DNA of 64,000 nucleotides from Pseudomonas sp. S09G 359 (GTDB taxonomy: Bacteria > Pseudomonadota > Gammaproteobacteria > Pseudomonadales > Pseudomonadaceae): contig NZ_CP025263.1 of the NCBI RefSeq assembly GCF_002843605.1, forward strand, positions 1,246,501 through 1,310,500, in the 5' to 3' direction. Shown here one piece after another: positions 42,260 through 53,873 of the stretch. The notes under the pieces are model-generated. The model had not been told where the DNA came from, did not search any database, and saw only the letters and a list, made by a program, of their open reading frames with translations. Position 1 is the first letter of the stretch. The number at the start of each line of letters is the position of its first letter. Made by a program: the position numbers and the translations under genes.

Positions 42260-43645
42260 CTACAGTGTTTGGCGAATGGGCAGCACCACTCTGAACGTGG
42301 TGCCTTTGCCCAATTCGCTGCCGACGGTGATCGCGCCACGGTGTTTTTTGACGATGCCGTAGGAGAGGGACAACCCCAACCCCGTCCCTTCACCCACCGG
42401 CTTGGTGGTGAAGAATGGATCGAAGATTTTCTGCACGCTGTCCGGGGCAATCCCGCAGCCGTTGTCTGTGACTTCCAGCCAAATGTTCTCGCCTTCTACC
42501 CCGTTGCTGATCGTGATGGTGCCGCGTTCCGGCCCCATGGCTTGCGCGGCGTTGATCACCAGGTTCATCACCACTTGATTGAGCTGCGATGCCAGGCATT
42601 CGATGTCCGGCAGCGGCGTGTAGTGCTTGATCACATCGGCCTTGTACTTGAGTTCACTGGCGACGATGTTCAAGGTCGAGTCGATGCCCTGCTGCAGGTT
42701 TGCCCATTGCCAGGTCTGGTCGTTATCCACCCGGGAAAAGTCTTTCAGATCCTTGACGATCTGCGCTACGCGGCCAATGCCATCCCTGGATTCACGCAGC
42801 AACGTGGGGATATCTTCCTTGAGGAAATCCAGGTCCAGGCGCTGCCGCAAGGCTTCGAAATGATCACCGCCCAGTGCGGTTTCTGCTTGCCGATAGGCGT
42901 CGAGCATTTCCTGCAACTGGTTGAAGTAGCCGCCCAGCGTGCCAAGGTTCGAAGAAATAAACCCCACCGGGTTATTGATTTCGTGGGCTACGCCGGCCGC
43001 CAGTTGGCCCAGGGAGGCGAGTTTTTCTGATTGCACCAGCTGGCTTTCCAGTTGTTTGCGTTCGTCGATTTCCAGCTGCAGCGCCTGGCCGGCCTGGGTG
43101 AGTGCCAGGGTGCGCTGTTCCACCAAGTGTTCCAGGTGGCTGGTTTGCAACGACGCACGCCGCGCCATATCCCATTTGGCGGCCAGGGTATTGGCCATCT
43201 GCTGCACTTCAATATTGTCGAACGGCTTTTTCAGGATCAGCAGTCGATCATGGGCATGCAGGCGAAACAGCAGCTCCTCCCAGGAATAATCCGAGTACGC
43301 CGTACACACCACCACTTGCAGGTTCGGGTCGACCTTCCAGAGTTCTTCGATGGTCTGGGCGCCGTCCCAGCCCTGGGGCATGCGCATGTCGACGAAGGCC
43401 AAGGCATACGGTCGGTGTTCGGCCATGGCCACCTCGAGCAACTTCAGCCCCTCCTGGCCGCCGTAAGCCGAGTCCAGTTCGAACGCCTGCCCCTGTGGCG
43501 TGTCGCGGGTACCGAACAGCGCTGCCTCCATCTCGTCCAGGGCCTGGTTCTGCTCCAGGGGCGGCGTGAGGATTTTGCGGAAGTCTTCGTGGATCGACGG
43601 CGTATCGTCGATCAGCAGCACGCGCCGGTTCGAAGGTTGGTTCAT
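42260..43645 (-). CDS. Receiver plus histidine kinase hybrid (REC-HisKA-HATPase)
   Basis: This 461-residue soluble protein starts with a receiver domain ([13 protein letters not shown]; phospho-acceptor Asp86 in FVDMRMP; KKPFD). A coiled coil (about 165-210) follows, then a kinase core with His221 in [32 protein letters not shown] and [16 protein letters not shown]. The receiver is unusually long, with an insert after DFRKIL, and closely resembles that of the REC-GGDEF-EAL protein at 46465. One kinase may therefore address both. It overlaps the preceding kinase gene by four bases (ATGA) and is last in the operon. Confidence 0.92.
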   Translation of the reverse strand: MNQPSNRRVLLIDDTPSIHEDFRKILTPPLEQNQALDEMEAALFGTRDTPQGQAFELDSAYGGQEGLKLLEVAMAEHRPYALAFVDMRMPQGWDGAQTIEELWKVDPNLQVVVCTAYSDYSWEELLFRLHAHDRLLILKKPFDNIEVQQMANTLAAKWDMARRASLQTSHLEHLVEQRTLALTQAGQALQLEIDERKQLESQLVQSEKLASLGQLAAGVAHEINNPVGFISSNLGTLGGYFNQLQEMLDAYRQAETALGGDHFEALRQRLDLDFLKEDIPTLLRESRDGIGRVAQIVKDLKDFSRVDNDQTWQWANLQQGIDSTLNIVASELKYKADVIKHYTPLPDIECLASQLNQVVMNLVINAAQAMGPERGTITISNGVEGENIWLEVTDNGCGIAPDSVQKIFDPFFTTKPVGEGTGLGLSLSYGIVKKHRGAITVGSELGKGTTFRVVLPIRQTL

Positions 43646-45453
43646 GCTGGGCCTGCTGCATCGTTGAGGGGTATTTGCAAGGTGAACACGGCGCCCTTGC
43701 CCGGCCCATCACTATGGGCGGTGAGACGGCCATTCATTTCAATCGCGGCCAGGGCACAGCTGTGCAGGCCGAAACCATGGCCTTCCTTGCGGGTGGTGAA
43801 GCCGTGGGTGAAGATTCGCGTCATGTTTTCAGCGGGTATGCCTTCGCCTTCGTCCTTGACGCTGATTTGCAGGAGGCTGCCCTCTACGGTCTTGATCGAC
43901 AAGGTGATCTGCCGCGGGCGGTCGCTCAGGTTCGACATGGCGTACTTGGCGTTGCTGATCAGGTTGACCATGATCAGCAACAACCGGTGTTTGTCCGCCA
44001 TCAGCTGCGGTACCTGGGCGTACTCCTTGACCACCGTCACATGGTGGCGATTAAGCGCCCCGGAGTTCATGCGCAGGGCATCCTCCATCAAGGCACTGAT
44101 CTGCACGGGCTCCAACAGGCTGGAAACGCCGGCGTAGGATTGCTGGGTAGAGACGATGTCTTTGATGTGGTCCACGCTTTTGCTCAACTGTGCCAGTTCT
44201 TCGGTCAGGCCCTGTTGCTCGGTGGCAATCGCGCTCACCAGTTGGTTGAGGTAGCCCGGCAGCAGTTTGCCTTTTTCGTCTTCGCGCAGGTAAGCCCCCA
44301 GGTCGTCAGGGTGCTCGTTGATCAATTGCATCGCCTTGCCCAGCCCCAGCGCCTTGCTGGAGCGCAGCTTGCGTGCCACCAGTTCGGCGGAGATGTTCAC
44401 GCTGTTGAGTACGTTGCCGACATTGTGCAGCACGTTGGTGGCGATCTCCGCCATGCCGGCCTGGCGGGCGCTGTCGAGCAGTTCGCTCTGGGCATCCTTG
44501 AGTTCCTGTGTGCGCGCTTCGACGCGCTGTTCCAGGCTCTCATTCACCCCTTGCAAGGCGCGGTTGACCCGGTTGATCTCGGCAAAACTGCGCAACAGGC
44601 GTACCGCCAGGTACATCAGCAGCACCACCAACAGTGTGGAAAACACCAGCAGGTAGCGGTGGTACTTCTGATCGACCAGGTCGGCAGCGGTCTGGTCCTG
44701 GTTGAGCTGGGTGGTCATGGCGTCCAGCTGATCGGACAAGGGGATCGCGGCGATACGATCCAGCAGGTCGTTGACCAGCGGTTGTTCGCGCAGAATCAGC
44801 GAAATGTGATTGCTGAGAATCTCCACCGGTACCTGAAACGCCTCAGGCAGGCTTTCCTTGTTGATCGCCAGCTTGTTCAGGCCCACGAGGATGTCCGCGG
44901 CCTTGTCGTCGCTCGTCACCTGAGCAAACTCCAGAGCGCTGAGCAGCAAGTCGTACGTGTCGGTGGCGATGTCTTGCAGTTGCAGTTTGTCGGTGTCTTC
45001 CAGGCGCAGGAAATGCGCCTGTATGTCGTCCTCGGCGGTCGGCAAAAAGGCCAGGGAGTTGCGCAGCACCGCATTGTGGGACTTGAACCGCTCCACCAGC
45101 CGCGCTTTTTCCTGGATCGACTGGCGATAAGCCTCCTGCGTGGCCTGCCAATCGGCCGGGTGATCGTGGCGGTGTAGCCCTTCGCGGCTTTCCAGCGTGG
45201 TCCATAGCGCGTGCATCTGTTCGAGCGGGGCCACCAGGGGGTCATAGTTGTGGGTGAGGGCGATCCTGGCCTTGAGCACTTCGACGTCCCATTGGGAATT
45301 GAGTTGCTTGATCTGGCGGATCAGGTCGCGGGACTCGGTGTAGGTGGTGGACTGGTCGCCGAGCGACTTGAGGTACAGGAACACCAGCACCGAGGCCAGT
45401 ACCAGGGCGATGCCACTAAGCGTAAGCAGGCTGGCGAGGCGGGAGGATTTCAT
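43642..45453 (-). CDS. Membrane sensor histidine kinase, HNVGN type
   Basis: This 603-residue protein has helix 1 at 9-29, an all-alpha periplasmic sensor about 30-266, helix 2 about 267-286 and a coiled coil. His343 lies in NVLHNVGNVLNSV, a variant H-box class. The catalytic domain has NLISNAKYAMSN, DEGEGIPAENM and GHGFGLHSCALAAIEMNG. ATG 45453 was chosen because it gives an ATGA overlap with the peroxidase stop; ATG 45471 would add six residues. The coupling to a dihaem peroxidase suggests sensing of peroxide or redox state in the periplasm; this is inference. Confidence 0.9.
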   Translation of the reverse strand: MKSSRLASLLTLSGIALVLASVLVFLYLKSLGDQSTTYTESRDLIRQIKQLNSQWDVEVLKARIALTHNYDPLVAPLEQMHALWTTLESREGLHRHDHPADWQATQEAYRQSIQEKARLVERFKSHNAVLRNSLAFLPTAEDDIQAHFLRLEDTDKLQLQDIATDTYDLLLSALEFAQVTSDDKAADILVGLNKLAINKESLPEAFQVPVEILSNHISLILREQPLVNDLLDRIAAIPLSDQLDAMTTQLNQDQTAADLVDQKYHRYLLVFSTLLVVLLMYLAVRLLRSFAEINRVNRALQGVNESLEQRVEARTQELKDAQSELLDSARQAGMAEIATNVLHNVGNVLNSVNISAELVARKLRSSKALGLGKAMQLINEHPDDLGAYLREDEKGKLLPGYLNQLVSAIATEQQGLTEELAQLSKSVDHIKDIVSTQQSYAGVSSLLEPVQISALMEDALRMNSGALNRHHVTVVKEYAQVPQLMADKHRLLLIMVNLISNAKYAMSNLSDRPRQITLSIKTVEGSLLQISVKDEGEGIPAENMTRIFTHGFTTRKEGHGFGLHSCALAAIEMNGRLTAHSDGPGKGAVFTLQIPLNDAAGPA

Positions 45454-46439
45454 AGCGGCTTGCCCGCCCATTCACCGGTCAGCGTCTTGAGGAATTGGAT
45501 GATCAGTGTCTTGTCCTCAGCCGAAGGGATTCGCCCCAGCTGGTACTTGAACATGACGTCGACAGCCTCCTCGAGGGTGTTGGCCGAGGCATCGTGAAAG
45601 TACGGGGCGGTCACCGCAACATTGCGCAGGCTCGGCACCTTGAACACGTTGCGGTCTTCTTCGTCCTGGGTCAGCAGGTAGCGGCCCAGGTCGGCTTCGG
45701 TAGGGTTGCCACGGGCCTTGAAGTAGTCGCCCATCACGCCGAATTTCTGGTACATGTTGCCGCCGATATTGGCGCCCTGATGGCAGGCGATGCAGCCATA
45801 GTCCTTGAACCGCTGGTAGCCATATTTCTCTTGGGTGGTGAGGATGCCGGTGTTGCCTTGCAGGTACTGGTCGAAGCGCGAATTGGGGGTGAGCAGGGTG
45901 CGCTCATAAGTGGCGAGGGCGTTTTGCACGTTGGCCGCCGTCACGCCGTCGGCATAGATCTGCTGGAACGCAGCCTGGTAGTTGGGCAGTGCCTGCAAGG
46001 TCTGGGTCACGGCCTGCCAGGTATTGCCCATTTCCATCGGGCCGGTGACCACCTGCTCAACCTGCGCTTGCAGGGTGTCGACCCGGGCGTTCCAGAATTG
46101 TTTGAAGTTCAGGCTGGCATTGAACACCGTCGGCGTGTTGAGCCCGACGGGGGTGCCATCGAAACCCAGGGAAAACGGCCGCTTATCCGCACCGCCCGTT
46201 TCCAGCTGATGGCAACTGGCACAGGACTTGGTGTTATTGACTGAAAGTCGTGTCTCGTTGAACAACTGGCGCCCCAGCTCCACGGTGGCCGCATCCAGCG
46301 TCGGCACTGGCGGCAGCGGCTTGAGCGGCTCATCCAGCGGCGCGGCCGCAGTGGGCAGGCAGGCGCCGTACCCCAGGGCGACGGCCATGCCCAATGCCCG
46401 AGGCGACAGGTTAGGAGAACGTGGCGTCGTGCTGCTCAA
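45450..46439 (-). CDS. Dihaem cytochrome c peroxidase
   Basis: This 329-residue exported protein has two c-type haem sites, C73-A-S-C76-H77 and C216-I-A-C219-H220. The CCP/MauG family motifs PTVFNASLNFKQFWNAR, VTGPMEMGN, NVFKVPSLRNVAVTAPYFHD and VDVMFKYQLGR are present. It reduces hydrogen peroxide using cytochrome electrons in the periplasm. The TTG start at 46439 is supported by AAGGAG seven bases upstream; the next ATG (46388) would cut into the leader. It sits 25 bases after the REC-GGDEF-EAL gene and overlaps the kinase start, deeply embedded in a signalling operon. Confidence 0.92.
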   Translation of the reverse strand: MSSTTPRSPNLSPRALGMAVALGYGACLPTAAAPLDEPLKPLPPVPTLDAATVELGRQLFNETRLSVNNTKSCASCHQLETGGADKRPFSLGFDGTPVGLNTPTVFNASLNFKQFWNARVDTLQAQVEQVVTGPMEMGNTWQAVTQTLQALPNYQAAFQQIYADGVTAANVQNALATYERTLLTPNSRFDQYLQGNTGILTTQEKYGYQRFKDYGCIACHQGANIGGNMYQKFGVMGDYFKARGNPTEADLGRYLLTQDEEDRNVFKVPSLRNVAVTAPYFHDASANTLEEAVDVMFKYQLGRIPSAEDKTLIIQFLKTLTGEWAGKPL

Positions 46440-46464
46440 GCGGTCGCTCCTTGGGGCAAAAGGG

Positions 46465-48339
<1,875 letters not shown>

Positions 48340-48521
48340 AGCTGATTCTGCGGGGTGCGCAACGGCGATTTCTGGCGCATACGGCTTCCTTACCTTGAAT
48401 GCTTCGATAAACAGGAGCGGTCACCAGCTTAATGCCACAAGCATAGTCGGCTCCCTTGAATAAGTCGGCCAGTTGGCGTCAAATCAACGCCAGTTACCCC
48501 GGTGTTCATCTAGCGCTCAAT

Positions 48522-48538
48522 GCTGTAGCAAGTACAGC
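48522..48538. promoter_or_regulatory. Inverted repeat between divergent signalling operons
   Basis: GCTGTA-GCAAG-TACAGC is a perfect 6-5-6 inverted repeat in the 257-base gap between the REC-GGDEF-EAL operon (-) and the REC/HD-GYP-like gene (+). It may be an operator for a shared regulator. No other gene is seen in the gap. Confidence 0.35.
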
Positions 48539-48596
48539 GATGGATTGCACCGGGTCGCAATGAAGCAATTGTGTGTCATTGCCAGGAGGTGTTGCC

Positions 48597-49943
48597 ATGG
48601 ATGAACAAAGTGCTACGACGTCCGCCTACACCCCTACGATTTTGCTGGTCGACGACGAAGAATCGATCCTCAACAGCCTGCGCCGCCTGCTGCGTGGCCA
48701 ACCCTATGCAGTGCTGCTGGCCGGCAGTGGGGCCCAGGCCCTGGAAATCATGGCGGCCCAACCCATTGACCTGGTGATGACCGACGCGCGCATGCCGACG
48801 ATGGACGGCGCGATGCTGCTCGCCGAGACCCACCGCCTGTATCCGGCCACCACCCGCATCCTGCTGACCGGCTATGCCGACATGGGCATGATGATCAAGG
48901 CGATCAACGAAGGTCAGATTCACCGCTACATCAGCAAACCCTGGAACGATGAAGAAATGCTCCTGACGTTGCGTCAGTCACTGGAGCACCAGCATTCCGA
49001 GCGCGAACGGCTGCGCCTTGAGCAGTTGACCCACGCGCAGAACGACCAGTTGAAGGCCCTCAACGCCACCCTGGAAAAACGCGTGATTGCCCGCACCAGC
49101 GAGCTGCAGCAAACCGCCGATATGCTCGACCTGGCCTACGATGAACTTAAGCGCAGCTACGTGACCGGCACCGAAGTGTTTTCGCTGCTGGCCAACTTGC
49201 GGTTGCCCAAGCAAAAGCAGACCAACCGCCAGTTGATTGAGCTGATACGCGTGTATTGCAAGGCTCAGGTGATGGACGAAGCCAGCGCCCGCGACCTGAC
49301 CATGGCCGCCGCGCTGTATAACATCGGCAAGTTGAGCTGGAGCGACAGCATGATGGCTGCGCCCTCGGACCTGCTGCACAGCACTGACCGCGAGCGCTAT
49401 CGGGATTACCCGACCCAGAGCGAATCGTTGCTGATGACCCTGGAGCCGATGAAGGACGCCGCACGCCTGATCCGCCATCACCAGGAGCGCTGGGACGGCA
49501 GTGGCTTTCCGGATCACCTCAAGGGCGATTTGATCCCCTCGGGGGCCCGCTTATTGAAGCTGGCCGTGGACTTCATCGAGCTGCAAAAGGGTTTGATCCT
49601 TGAGCGCCAGATGAACAGCGATGAAGCGCTGCTCTACATCCGCAAATACGCCGGCAGGCTCTACGACCCGGATATGGTTGAAGATTTTGTGCAGGCGTGC
49701 GCGGCGTTCCTCAGTGACGTGACGTTGGGTGACCCGAGCGTGAAGGTGTTGACTACCCGCGAACTGACCGAGGGCATGGTGCTGGCACGTAATCTCAATG
49801 CGGATAACGGCATGCTGCTGCTCAACGCCGGCAAGGTCTTGAACCTGCCGCTGGTGGATAAGTTGATTGCGTTCGAGGCGATGGAAGGGGCCAAGTATTC
49901 GGTGTTTATCAAAGAACCTGATGAGGCAGTGCTTTGCGATTAA
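48597..49943 (+). CDS. Response regulator with degenerate HD-GYP domain
   Basis: This 448-residue protein has an AGGAGG ribosome site six bases before ATG 48597. The receiver has Asp63 in MTDARMPTMD, ILLTGYAD and ISKPW. A coiled coil (about 125-180) leads to an HD-GYP-like domain. The metal-binding HD pair of the usual LHDIGK reads YNIGK (241-242), so a core ligand pair is lost. The later block is HHQERWDGSGFP, with GYP altered to GFP. Hydrolysis of c-di-GMP is therefore doubtful, and the domain may only bind a partner or nucleotide. It is divergent from the peroxidase signalling operon. Confidence 0.88.
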   Translation: MDEQSATTSAYTPTILLVDDEESILNSLRRLLRGQPYAVLLAGSGAQALEIMAAQPIDLVMTDARMPTMDGAMLLAETHRLYPATTRILLTGYADMGMMIKAINEGQIHRYISKPWNDEEMLLTLRQSLEHQHSERERLRLEQLTHAQNDQLKALNATLEKRVIARTSELQQTADMLDLAYDELKRSYVTGTEVFSLLANLRLPKQKQTNRQLIELIRVYCKAQVMDEASARDLTMAAALYNIGKLSWSDSMMAAPSDLLHSTDRERYRDYPTQSESLLMTLEPMKDAARLIRHHQERWDGSGFPDHLKGDLIPSGARLLKLAVDFIELQKGLILERQMNSDEALLYIRKYAGRLYDPDMVEDFVQACAAFLSDVTLGDPSVKVLTTRELTEGMVLARNLNADNGMLLLNAGKVLNLPLVDKLIAFEAMEGAKYSVFIKEPDEAVLCD

Positions 49944-49991
49944 GGTGCTTTCTGTGATCCTTGCGTCTTTGCCTTCAAGGAAGATCTGTTC

Positions 49992-50405
49992 ATGACTTTG
50001 ACCATCCGCATCGCCGCCGCCCTCCTGATCGGCAATGACGGCCAGACCCTGTTGGTGCGCAAGCGCGGCACCCAGGCGTTCATGCAACCCGGCGGCAAGA
50101 TCGACGCCGGCGAACAGCCTGTGCAGGCCCTGGCCCGTGAGCTGTTCGAGGAGTTGAACCTGCGTATCGAGCCGAACGAGGCGGTCTACCTTGGCAAGTT
50201 TTCCGCACCCGCCGTGAACGAGCCGGGTTTCACCGTGGAAGCCGAGCTGTTTCAGGTACAGATCGATGTAGCGGTCACCCCCGCCGCCGAGATTGAAGAA
50301 GTGCGCTGGATCGACCCGGCCGGTGATGGCGGCTTGCTGTTGGCGCCCTTGACACGTGACCTGATCCTGCCGTTTTATCGCTCTTCCCAGGCCACTCCGG
50401 CCTGA
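49992..50405 (+). CDS. Nudix hydrolase
   Basis: This 137-residue protein carries an intact Nudix box, GGKIDAGEQPVQALARELFEEL, given here by its key parts GG-x5-E and REL-x-EEL. It hydrolyses a nucleoside-diphosphate-linked substrate, probably a damaged nucleotide or small cofactor. AAGGAAG lies nine bases before the ATG. It starts a three-gene run with the LysE and GNAT genes (22-base gap to the next). Confidence 0.93.
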   Translation: MTLTIRIAAALLIGNDGQTLLVRKRGTQAFMQPGGKIDAGEQPVQALARELFEELNLRIEPNEAVYLGKFSAPAVNEPGFTVEAELFQVQIDVAVTPAAEIEEVRWIDPAGDGGLLLAPLTRDLILPFYRSSQATPA

Positions 50406-50427
50406 CGCAGGTACGAAGGACTGAACC

Positions 50428-51066
50428 GTGATCCCGCTCAACGAATTGCTGATTTTTGCCGCCGCGTCGCTGCTGATGGTACTCACCCCCGGCCCGAACA
50501 TGATCTACCTGATCTCGCGTTCGATCTGCCAGGGGCGCAAGGCCGGTATGGTGTCGTTGCTCGGCGTGGTTGCGGGGTTCTTTGTGCACCTGTTCGCGGC
50601 GGCGGTCGGCCTGACGGCAGTGTTCCTGGCGGTGCCGATGGCCTACGAAGTGCTGAAATGGGCCGGCGCGCTGTACCTGCTGTGGCTGGCCTGGCAGGCG
50701 GTAAAGCCCGGTGCGCGCTCGCCGTTCGAAGCCCAGCAACTGCCGCCGGACTCCACGCGCAAGCTGGTGACCATGGGCTTCCTGACCAGCGCGCTGAATC
50801 CGAAAATCGCCGTGTTCTATCTCTCGGTGTTCCCGCAGTTCATCACCCCTGAACACGGCTCGGTATTTACCCAGAGCTTGATGCTCGGCTTCACCCAGAT
50901 CAGCGTGAGCTTCCTGGTGAATATGCTGATCTCGTTGTTCGCCGCCTCCATCGCCGCCTGGTTCATGCACAACCCGACCTGGCTGTCGGTGCAGCGTTAT
51001 TTCATGGGCTGTGTACTCGCCGCCCTGGCGGTACGCCTGATGCTCGAACAGCGCCGCAGCGCATGA
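50428..51066 (+). CDS. LysE/RhtB family amino acid exporter
   Basis: This 212-residue protein has six helices. The family motifs are LLMVLTPGPNMIYLISRS near the N terminus, GRKAGMVSLLGVVAGFFVH and FLTSALNPKIAVFYLSVFPQF. It exports an amino acid or homoserine-lactone-like compound. The start is GTG, with AAGGA eight bases upstream. Its stop overlaps the GNAT start (ATGA), so the two are translationally coupled. Confidence 0.94.
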   Translation: MIPLNELLIFAAASLLMVLTPGPNMIYLISRSICQGRKAGMVSLLGVVAGFFVHLFAAAVGLTAVFLAVPMAYEVLKWAGALYLLWLAWQAVKPGARSPFEAQQLPPDSTRKLVTMGFLTSALNPKIAVFYLSVFPQFITPEHGSVFTQSLMLGFTQISVSFLVNMLISLFAASIAAWFMHNPTWLSVQRYFMGCVLAALAVRLMLEQRRSA

Positions 51067-51569
51067 GCATTCGCAGGCTGGGCGCCGCTGATGCCGAGGC
51101 GTATCGGGCATTGATGCTGGAGGCTTACGGCGCCTATCCCCAGGCGTTTACCTCCAGCGTGGCGGAGCGTGCGGCGATGCCGATGAGCTGGTGGGAAAAG
51201 CGCCTGGAAAGCGCGTTGGATTGCTTGCTCGGCGTCTATGTCGACGCGGAACTGGCCGGCATTGTCGGCCTGGCGTTCGAGCCGCGCGAGAAGGCGCGGC
51301 ACAAGGTGACCCTGTTTGGCATGTACGTGAGCGGCGCCCATCAGCAGCAGGGCCTGGGCCGGCAACTGGTCGAGGCAGCCCTCGACGAAGCGCGCCGGCA
51401 CCCGCGCCTCAAGGTGATCCAGCTGACCGTCACCGCCGGCAACGCCGCCGCCCTTGCGCTGTACCAGCGCTGCGGGTTCATCCAGTACGGCCTGGAGCCG
51501 CTGGCGGTGCGGGTGGGCGAAGACTACTTCGACAAGATCCACATGTGGCGCGAACTGAGAGTCGTGTGA
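51063..51569 (+). CDS. GNAT family N-acetyltransferase
   Basis: This 168-residue protein has the acetyl-CoA motif A in VTLFGMYVSGAHQQQGLGRQLVEAAL (Q-x-x-G-x-G), with motif B NAAALALYQRCGF. It transfers an acetyl group to an amine; the substrate is unknown. It is coupled to the LysE exporter, which suggests action on an exported amine or amino acid. A REP follows nine bases after the stop. Confidence 0.92.
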   Translation: MSIRRLGAADAEAYRALMLEAYGAYPQAFTSSVAERAAMPMSWWEKRLESALDCLLGVYVDAELAGIVGLAFEPREKARHKVTLFGMYVSGAHQQQGLGRQLVEAALDEARRHPRLKVIQLTVTAGNAAALALYQRCGFIQYGLEPLAVRVGEDYFDKIHMWRELRVV

Positions 51570-51577
51570 TGTCCCAT

Positions 51578-51680
51578 GTGGGAGCGGGCTTGCTCGCGAA
51601 GGCGTTGTGTCAGTCAACGCAGGTGCTGACTGAACCACCGCCATCGGGGGCAAGTCGAACCGTCGCACCGCCCCTCCCAC
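51578..51680. repeat. REP inverted pair, mixed class
   Basis: The left arm GTGGGAGCGGGCTTGCTCGCG faces a degraded right arm (CATCGGGGGCAAG...CCCTCCCAC). The two arms belong to slightly different REP types, so this is an old or recombined copy. It separates the converging GNAT and metR genes. Confidence 0.75.
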
Positions 51681-51697
51681 ATGTTCACCTGCGGCGC

Positions 51698-52615
51698 TTA
51701 ACGCACTGCACTGACCCCATCCAGCGTCGAAAACGAGGTGTCCTTGGCCGTCAGCAAAAAGTCGCGCATGTACGGCGCATCCAGCATGTCGGCGCGAATG
51801 CCCGCATACAGCGTCGCAAACAGGCCTTTCTCGCCCAGGCGCTTGGCCTTCACGTAACCGCGCGAGCTGTATTCATGCAGTGCCCAATGGGGCATGCCGC
51901 ATACGCCACGGCCGCTGGCCACCAGTTGCATCATCATCACCGTCAGCTCTGAGGTGCGCACCTGGGCCGGTTCTACGTCGGCCGGCTCGAGGAAGCGGGT
52001 GAAGATGTCCAGGCGGTCACGCTCCACCGGGTAGGTGATCAGGGTTTCCGTCAGCAGGTCTTCCGGCACGACGTAGGACTTGTTCGCCAGCGCGTGCTGG
52101 TTGGCCACGGCCAGCATGGCTTCGTAGGTGAACAGCGGCACATAAGTGATGCCCGGCAACTCCTGCGGGTCGGACGTTACCACCAGGTCCAGGTCGCCAC
52201 GGGCCAGGGCCGGCAGCGGCGCGAAGGCAAACCCGGAGGCCAGGTCCAGCTCGACTTCCGGCCAGGCGTCGCGGAACTGGTCGATGGTCGGCATCAGCCA
52301 CTGGAAGCAACTGTGGCACTCGATCGCCATGTGCAACCGCCCGGCAGTGCCGCCAGCCAGGCGCGCGATATCGCGTTCGGCGCCACGCAGCAGCGGCAGG
52401 GTGGCGTCCGCCAGTTGCAGCAGGCGCAGCCCGGCGCTGGTGAAGCGCAACGGCTTGGTCTTGCGCACGAACAGCGGCATGCCCAGGCGCTCCTCCAGCT
52501 CCTTGAACTGGTGGGACAGTGCCGATTGGGTCAGGTGCAGGCGCTCGGCGGCTTCGACCAGGCTGTCCGCTTCGCGCAGGGCGTGCAGGGTCTTGAGGTG
52601 GCGGATTTCGAGCAC
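51698..52615 (-). CDS. metR: LysR-type regulator MetR
   Basis: This 305-residue protein has an N-terminal HTH (LEIRHLKTLHALREADSL; AERLHLTQSALSHQFKELE) and a co-inducer domain with AIECHSCFQWLMPTIDQFR. That last motif and the length identify MetR, which activates methionine biosynthesis genes in response to homocysteine. No target gene lies beside it. The GTG start at 52615 is supported by GGAGAG five bases before it. Confidence 0.93.
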   Translation of the reverse strand: MLEIRHLKTLHALREADSLVEAAERLHLTQSALSHQFKELEERLGMPLFVRKTKPLRFTSAGLRLLQLADATLPLLRGAERDIARLAGGTAGRLHMAIECHSCFQWLMPTIDQFRDAWPEVELDLASGFAFAPLPALARGDLDLVVTSDPQELPGITYVPLFTYEAMLAVANQHALANKSYVVPEDLLTETLITYPVERDRLDIFTRFLEPADVEPAQVRTSELTVMMMQLVASGRGVCGMPHWALHEYSSRGYVKAKRLGEKGLFATLYAGIRADMLDAPYMRDFLLTAKDTSFSTLDGVSAVR

Positions 52616-52797
52616 GGGCTCTCCATGAATACAATTTGTGATGATTCTTAATGACGTGAGTTTGCCTCATGTTGTGGTGCGTGTCGACTGTGACCGCTGG
52701 GCACTCTTCATCAAACTGTCACGCAACTGTGGCAGCGCGCTTGCACAAACTTCATCAGACTCGCGCTCTACTGGGGTTCTGCGTTTCGGTGTTTTTC

Positions 52798-53817
52798 ATG
52801 CGCGTGTTGCTTTTACTGGCCGCTCTACTGTTCGGCCTGCCGTCTTTTGCGGCTTCTCGATGTGATGTCAATGTCCCGACCCAAACGGTCGACCTGGCTC
52901 AGGTGAGCATCGCCTACCAGAGTATCGGCCGTGCGTCCGACCCCGCCTTGCTGCTGGTGATGGGCCTGGGCGGGCAGTTGATCCATTGGCCCGACGAGGT
53001 GGTGGTCGCCTTGTGTCAGCAGGGTTTCCGGGTGATCCGCTATGACAACCGCGATGTCGGCCTGTCCAGTTGGCGCCAGGCCCCGGCGAGCGCCAACCTG
53101 ACTTTCGAAGTGCTGCGCTACAAGCTCGGTTTGCCGGTGTCGGCCCCCTATACCCTGACGGATATGGCCGATGACGCCCTGGGCTTGATGGACGCGTTGC
53201 AGATTCGGCAATTCCACGTGCTGGGCGCAAGCATGGGCGGCATGATCGCCCAGCACCTGGCCGCCATGGCGCCGCAACGGGTAGAAAGCCTTACGCTGAT
53301 CATGACCAGCTCCGGCGCCGAAGGCTTGCCGGCGCCGAGTGCGGCGCTGGTGCAATTGTTGTCGCGGCGCAGCGCGCCCAATCGTGAAGTGGCGCTGGAG
53401 CAACAGGCCGATTTGCTGGCGGCGTTGGGCAGCCCGAATGTCAAGGATGACCGTGACGCATTGCTGCACCAGGCGGCGCTGTCCTACGACCGTGCCTTCA
53501 ACCCGGACGGGGTGAAACGCCAGATCATGGCGATCCTCGCCGAGCCAAGCCGTGTGCCGTTGCTCAACCAGTTGCGCGTGCCGACCCTGGTGGTGCACGG
53601 CACCGCCGACCCGTTGTTGCCGGTGATGCACGGCGTGCACCTGGCCGCGCATATCCAAGGCAGCCAGCTCAAGCTGATCCCCGGCATGGCCCATCGTTTC
53701 CAGGAAGCGTTCAAGGCGCCGCTGCTGACGGCGGTGTTGCCGTACCTGCAGGCCCATCGTGAAGATGCTGCACATTGGGCGCAGATTGACCTGGGCGAGC
53801 CTTCGAAGGTGTTGTGA
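52798..53817 (+). CDS. Secreted alpha/beta hydrolase
   Basis: This 339-residue protein has a signal peptide [19 protein letters not shown]. The hydrolase fold has an oxyanion region [14 protein letters not shown], nucleophile Ser in GASMGGM, Asp in HGTADPLLP and His in GMAHRFQE. It should act in the periplasm on an ester or similar bond. ATG 52798 was chosen since it opens on the signal peptide; GTG or TTG codons further up would add more than 40 unlike residues. DsbA-type oxidoreductase follows 56 bases later. Confidence 0.88.
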   Translation: MRVLLLLAALLFGLPSFAASRCDVNVPTQTVDLAQVSIAYQSIGRASDPALLLVMGLGGQLIHWPDEVVVALCQQGFRVIRYDNRDVGLSSWRQAPASANLTFEVLRYKLGLPVSAPYTLTDMADDALGLMDALQIRQFHVLGASMGGMIAQHLAAMAPQRVESLTLIMTSSGAEGLPAPSAALVQLLSRRSAPNREVALEQQADLLAALGSPNVKDDRDALLHQAALSYDRAFNPDGVKRQIMAILAEPSRVPLLNQLRVPTLVVHGTADPLLPVMHGVHLAAHIQGSQLKLIPGMAHRFQEAFKAPLLTAVLPYLQAHREDAAHWAQIDLGEPSKVL

Positions 53818-53873
53818 CATTGGTGTATCGTGCAACCTTTGTGGCGCATTCACTGCCAGCGAGGTTGCCTACC

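Noticed and set aside
43675..45177. 500-codon open frame opposite the sensor kinase
   Set aside because: Shadow of the kinase gene; no recognisable motif and no start signal.
51578..51680. Intrinsic terminator for the GNAT gene
   Set aside because: The inverted sequence is a REP pair with a long loop and no T-run; termination may occur but is not shown.
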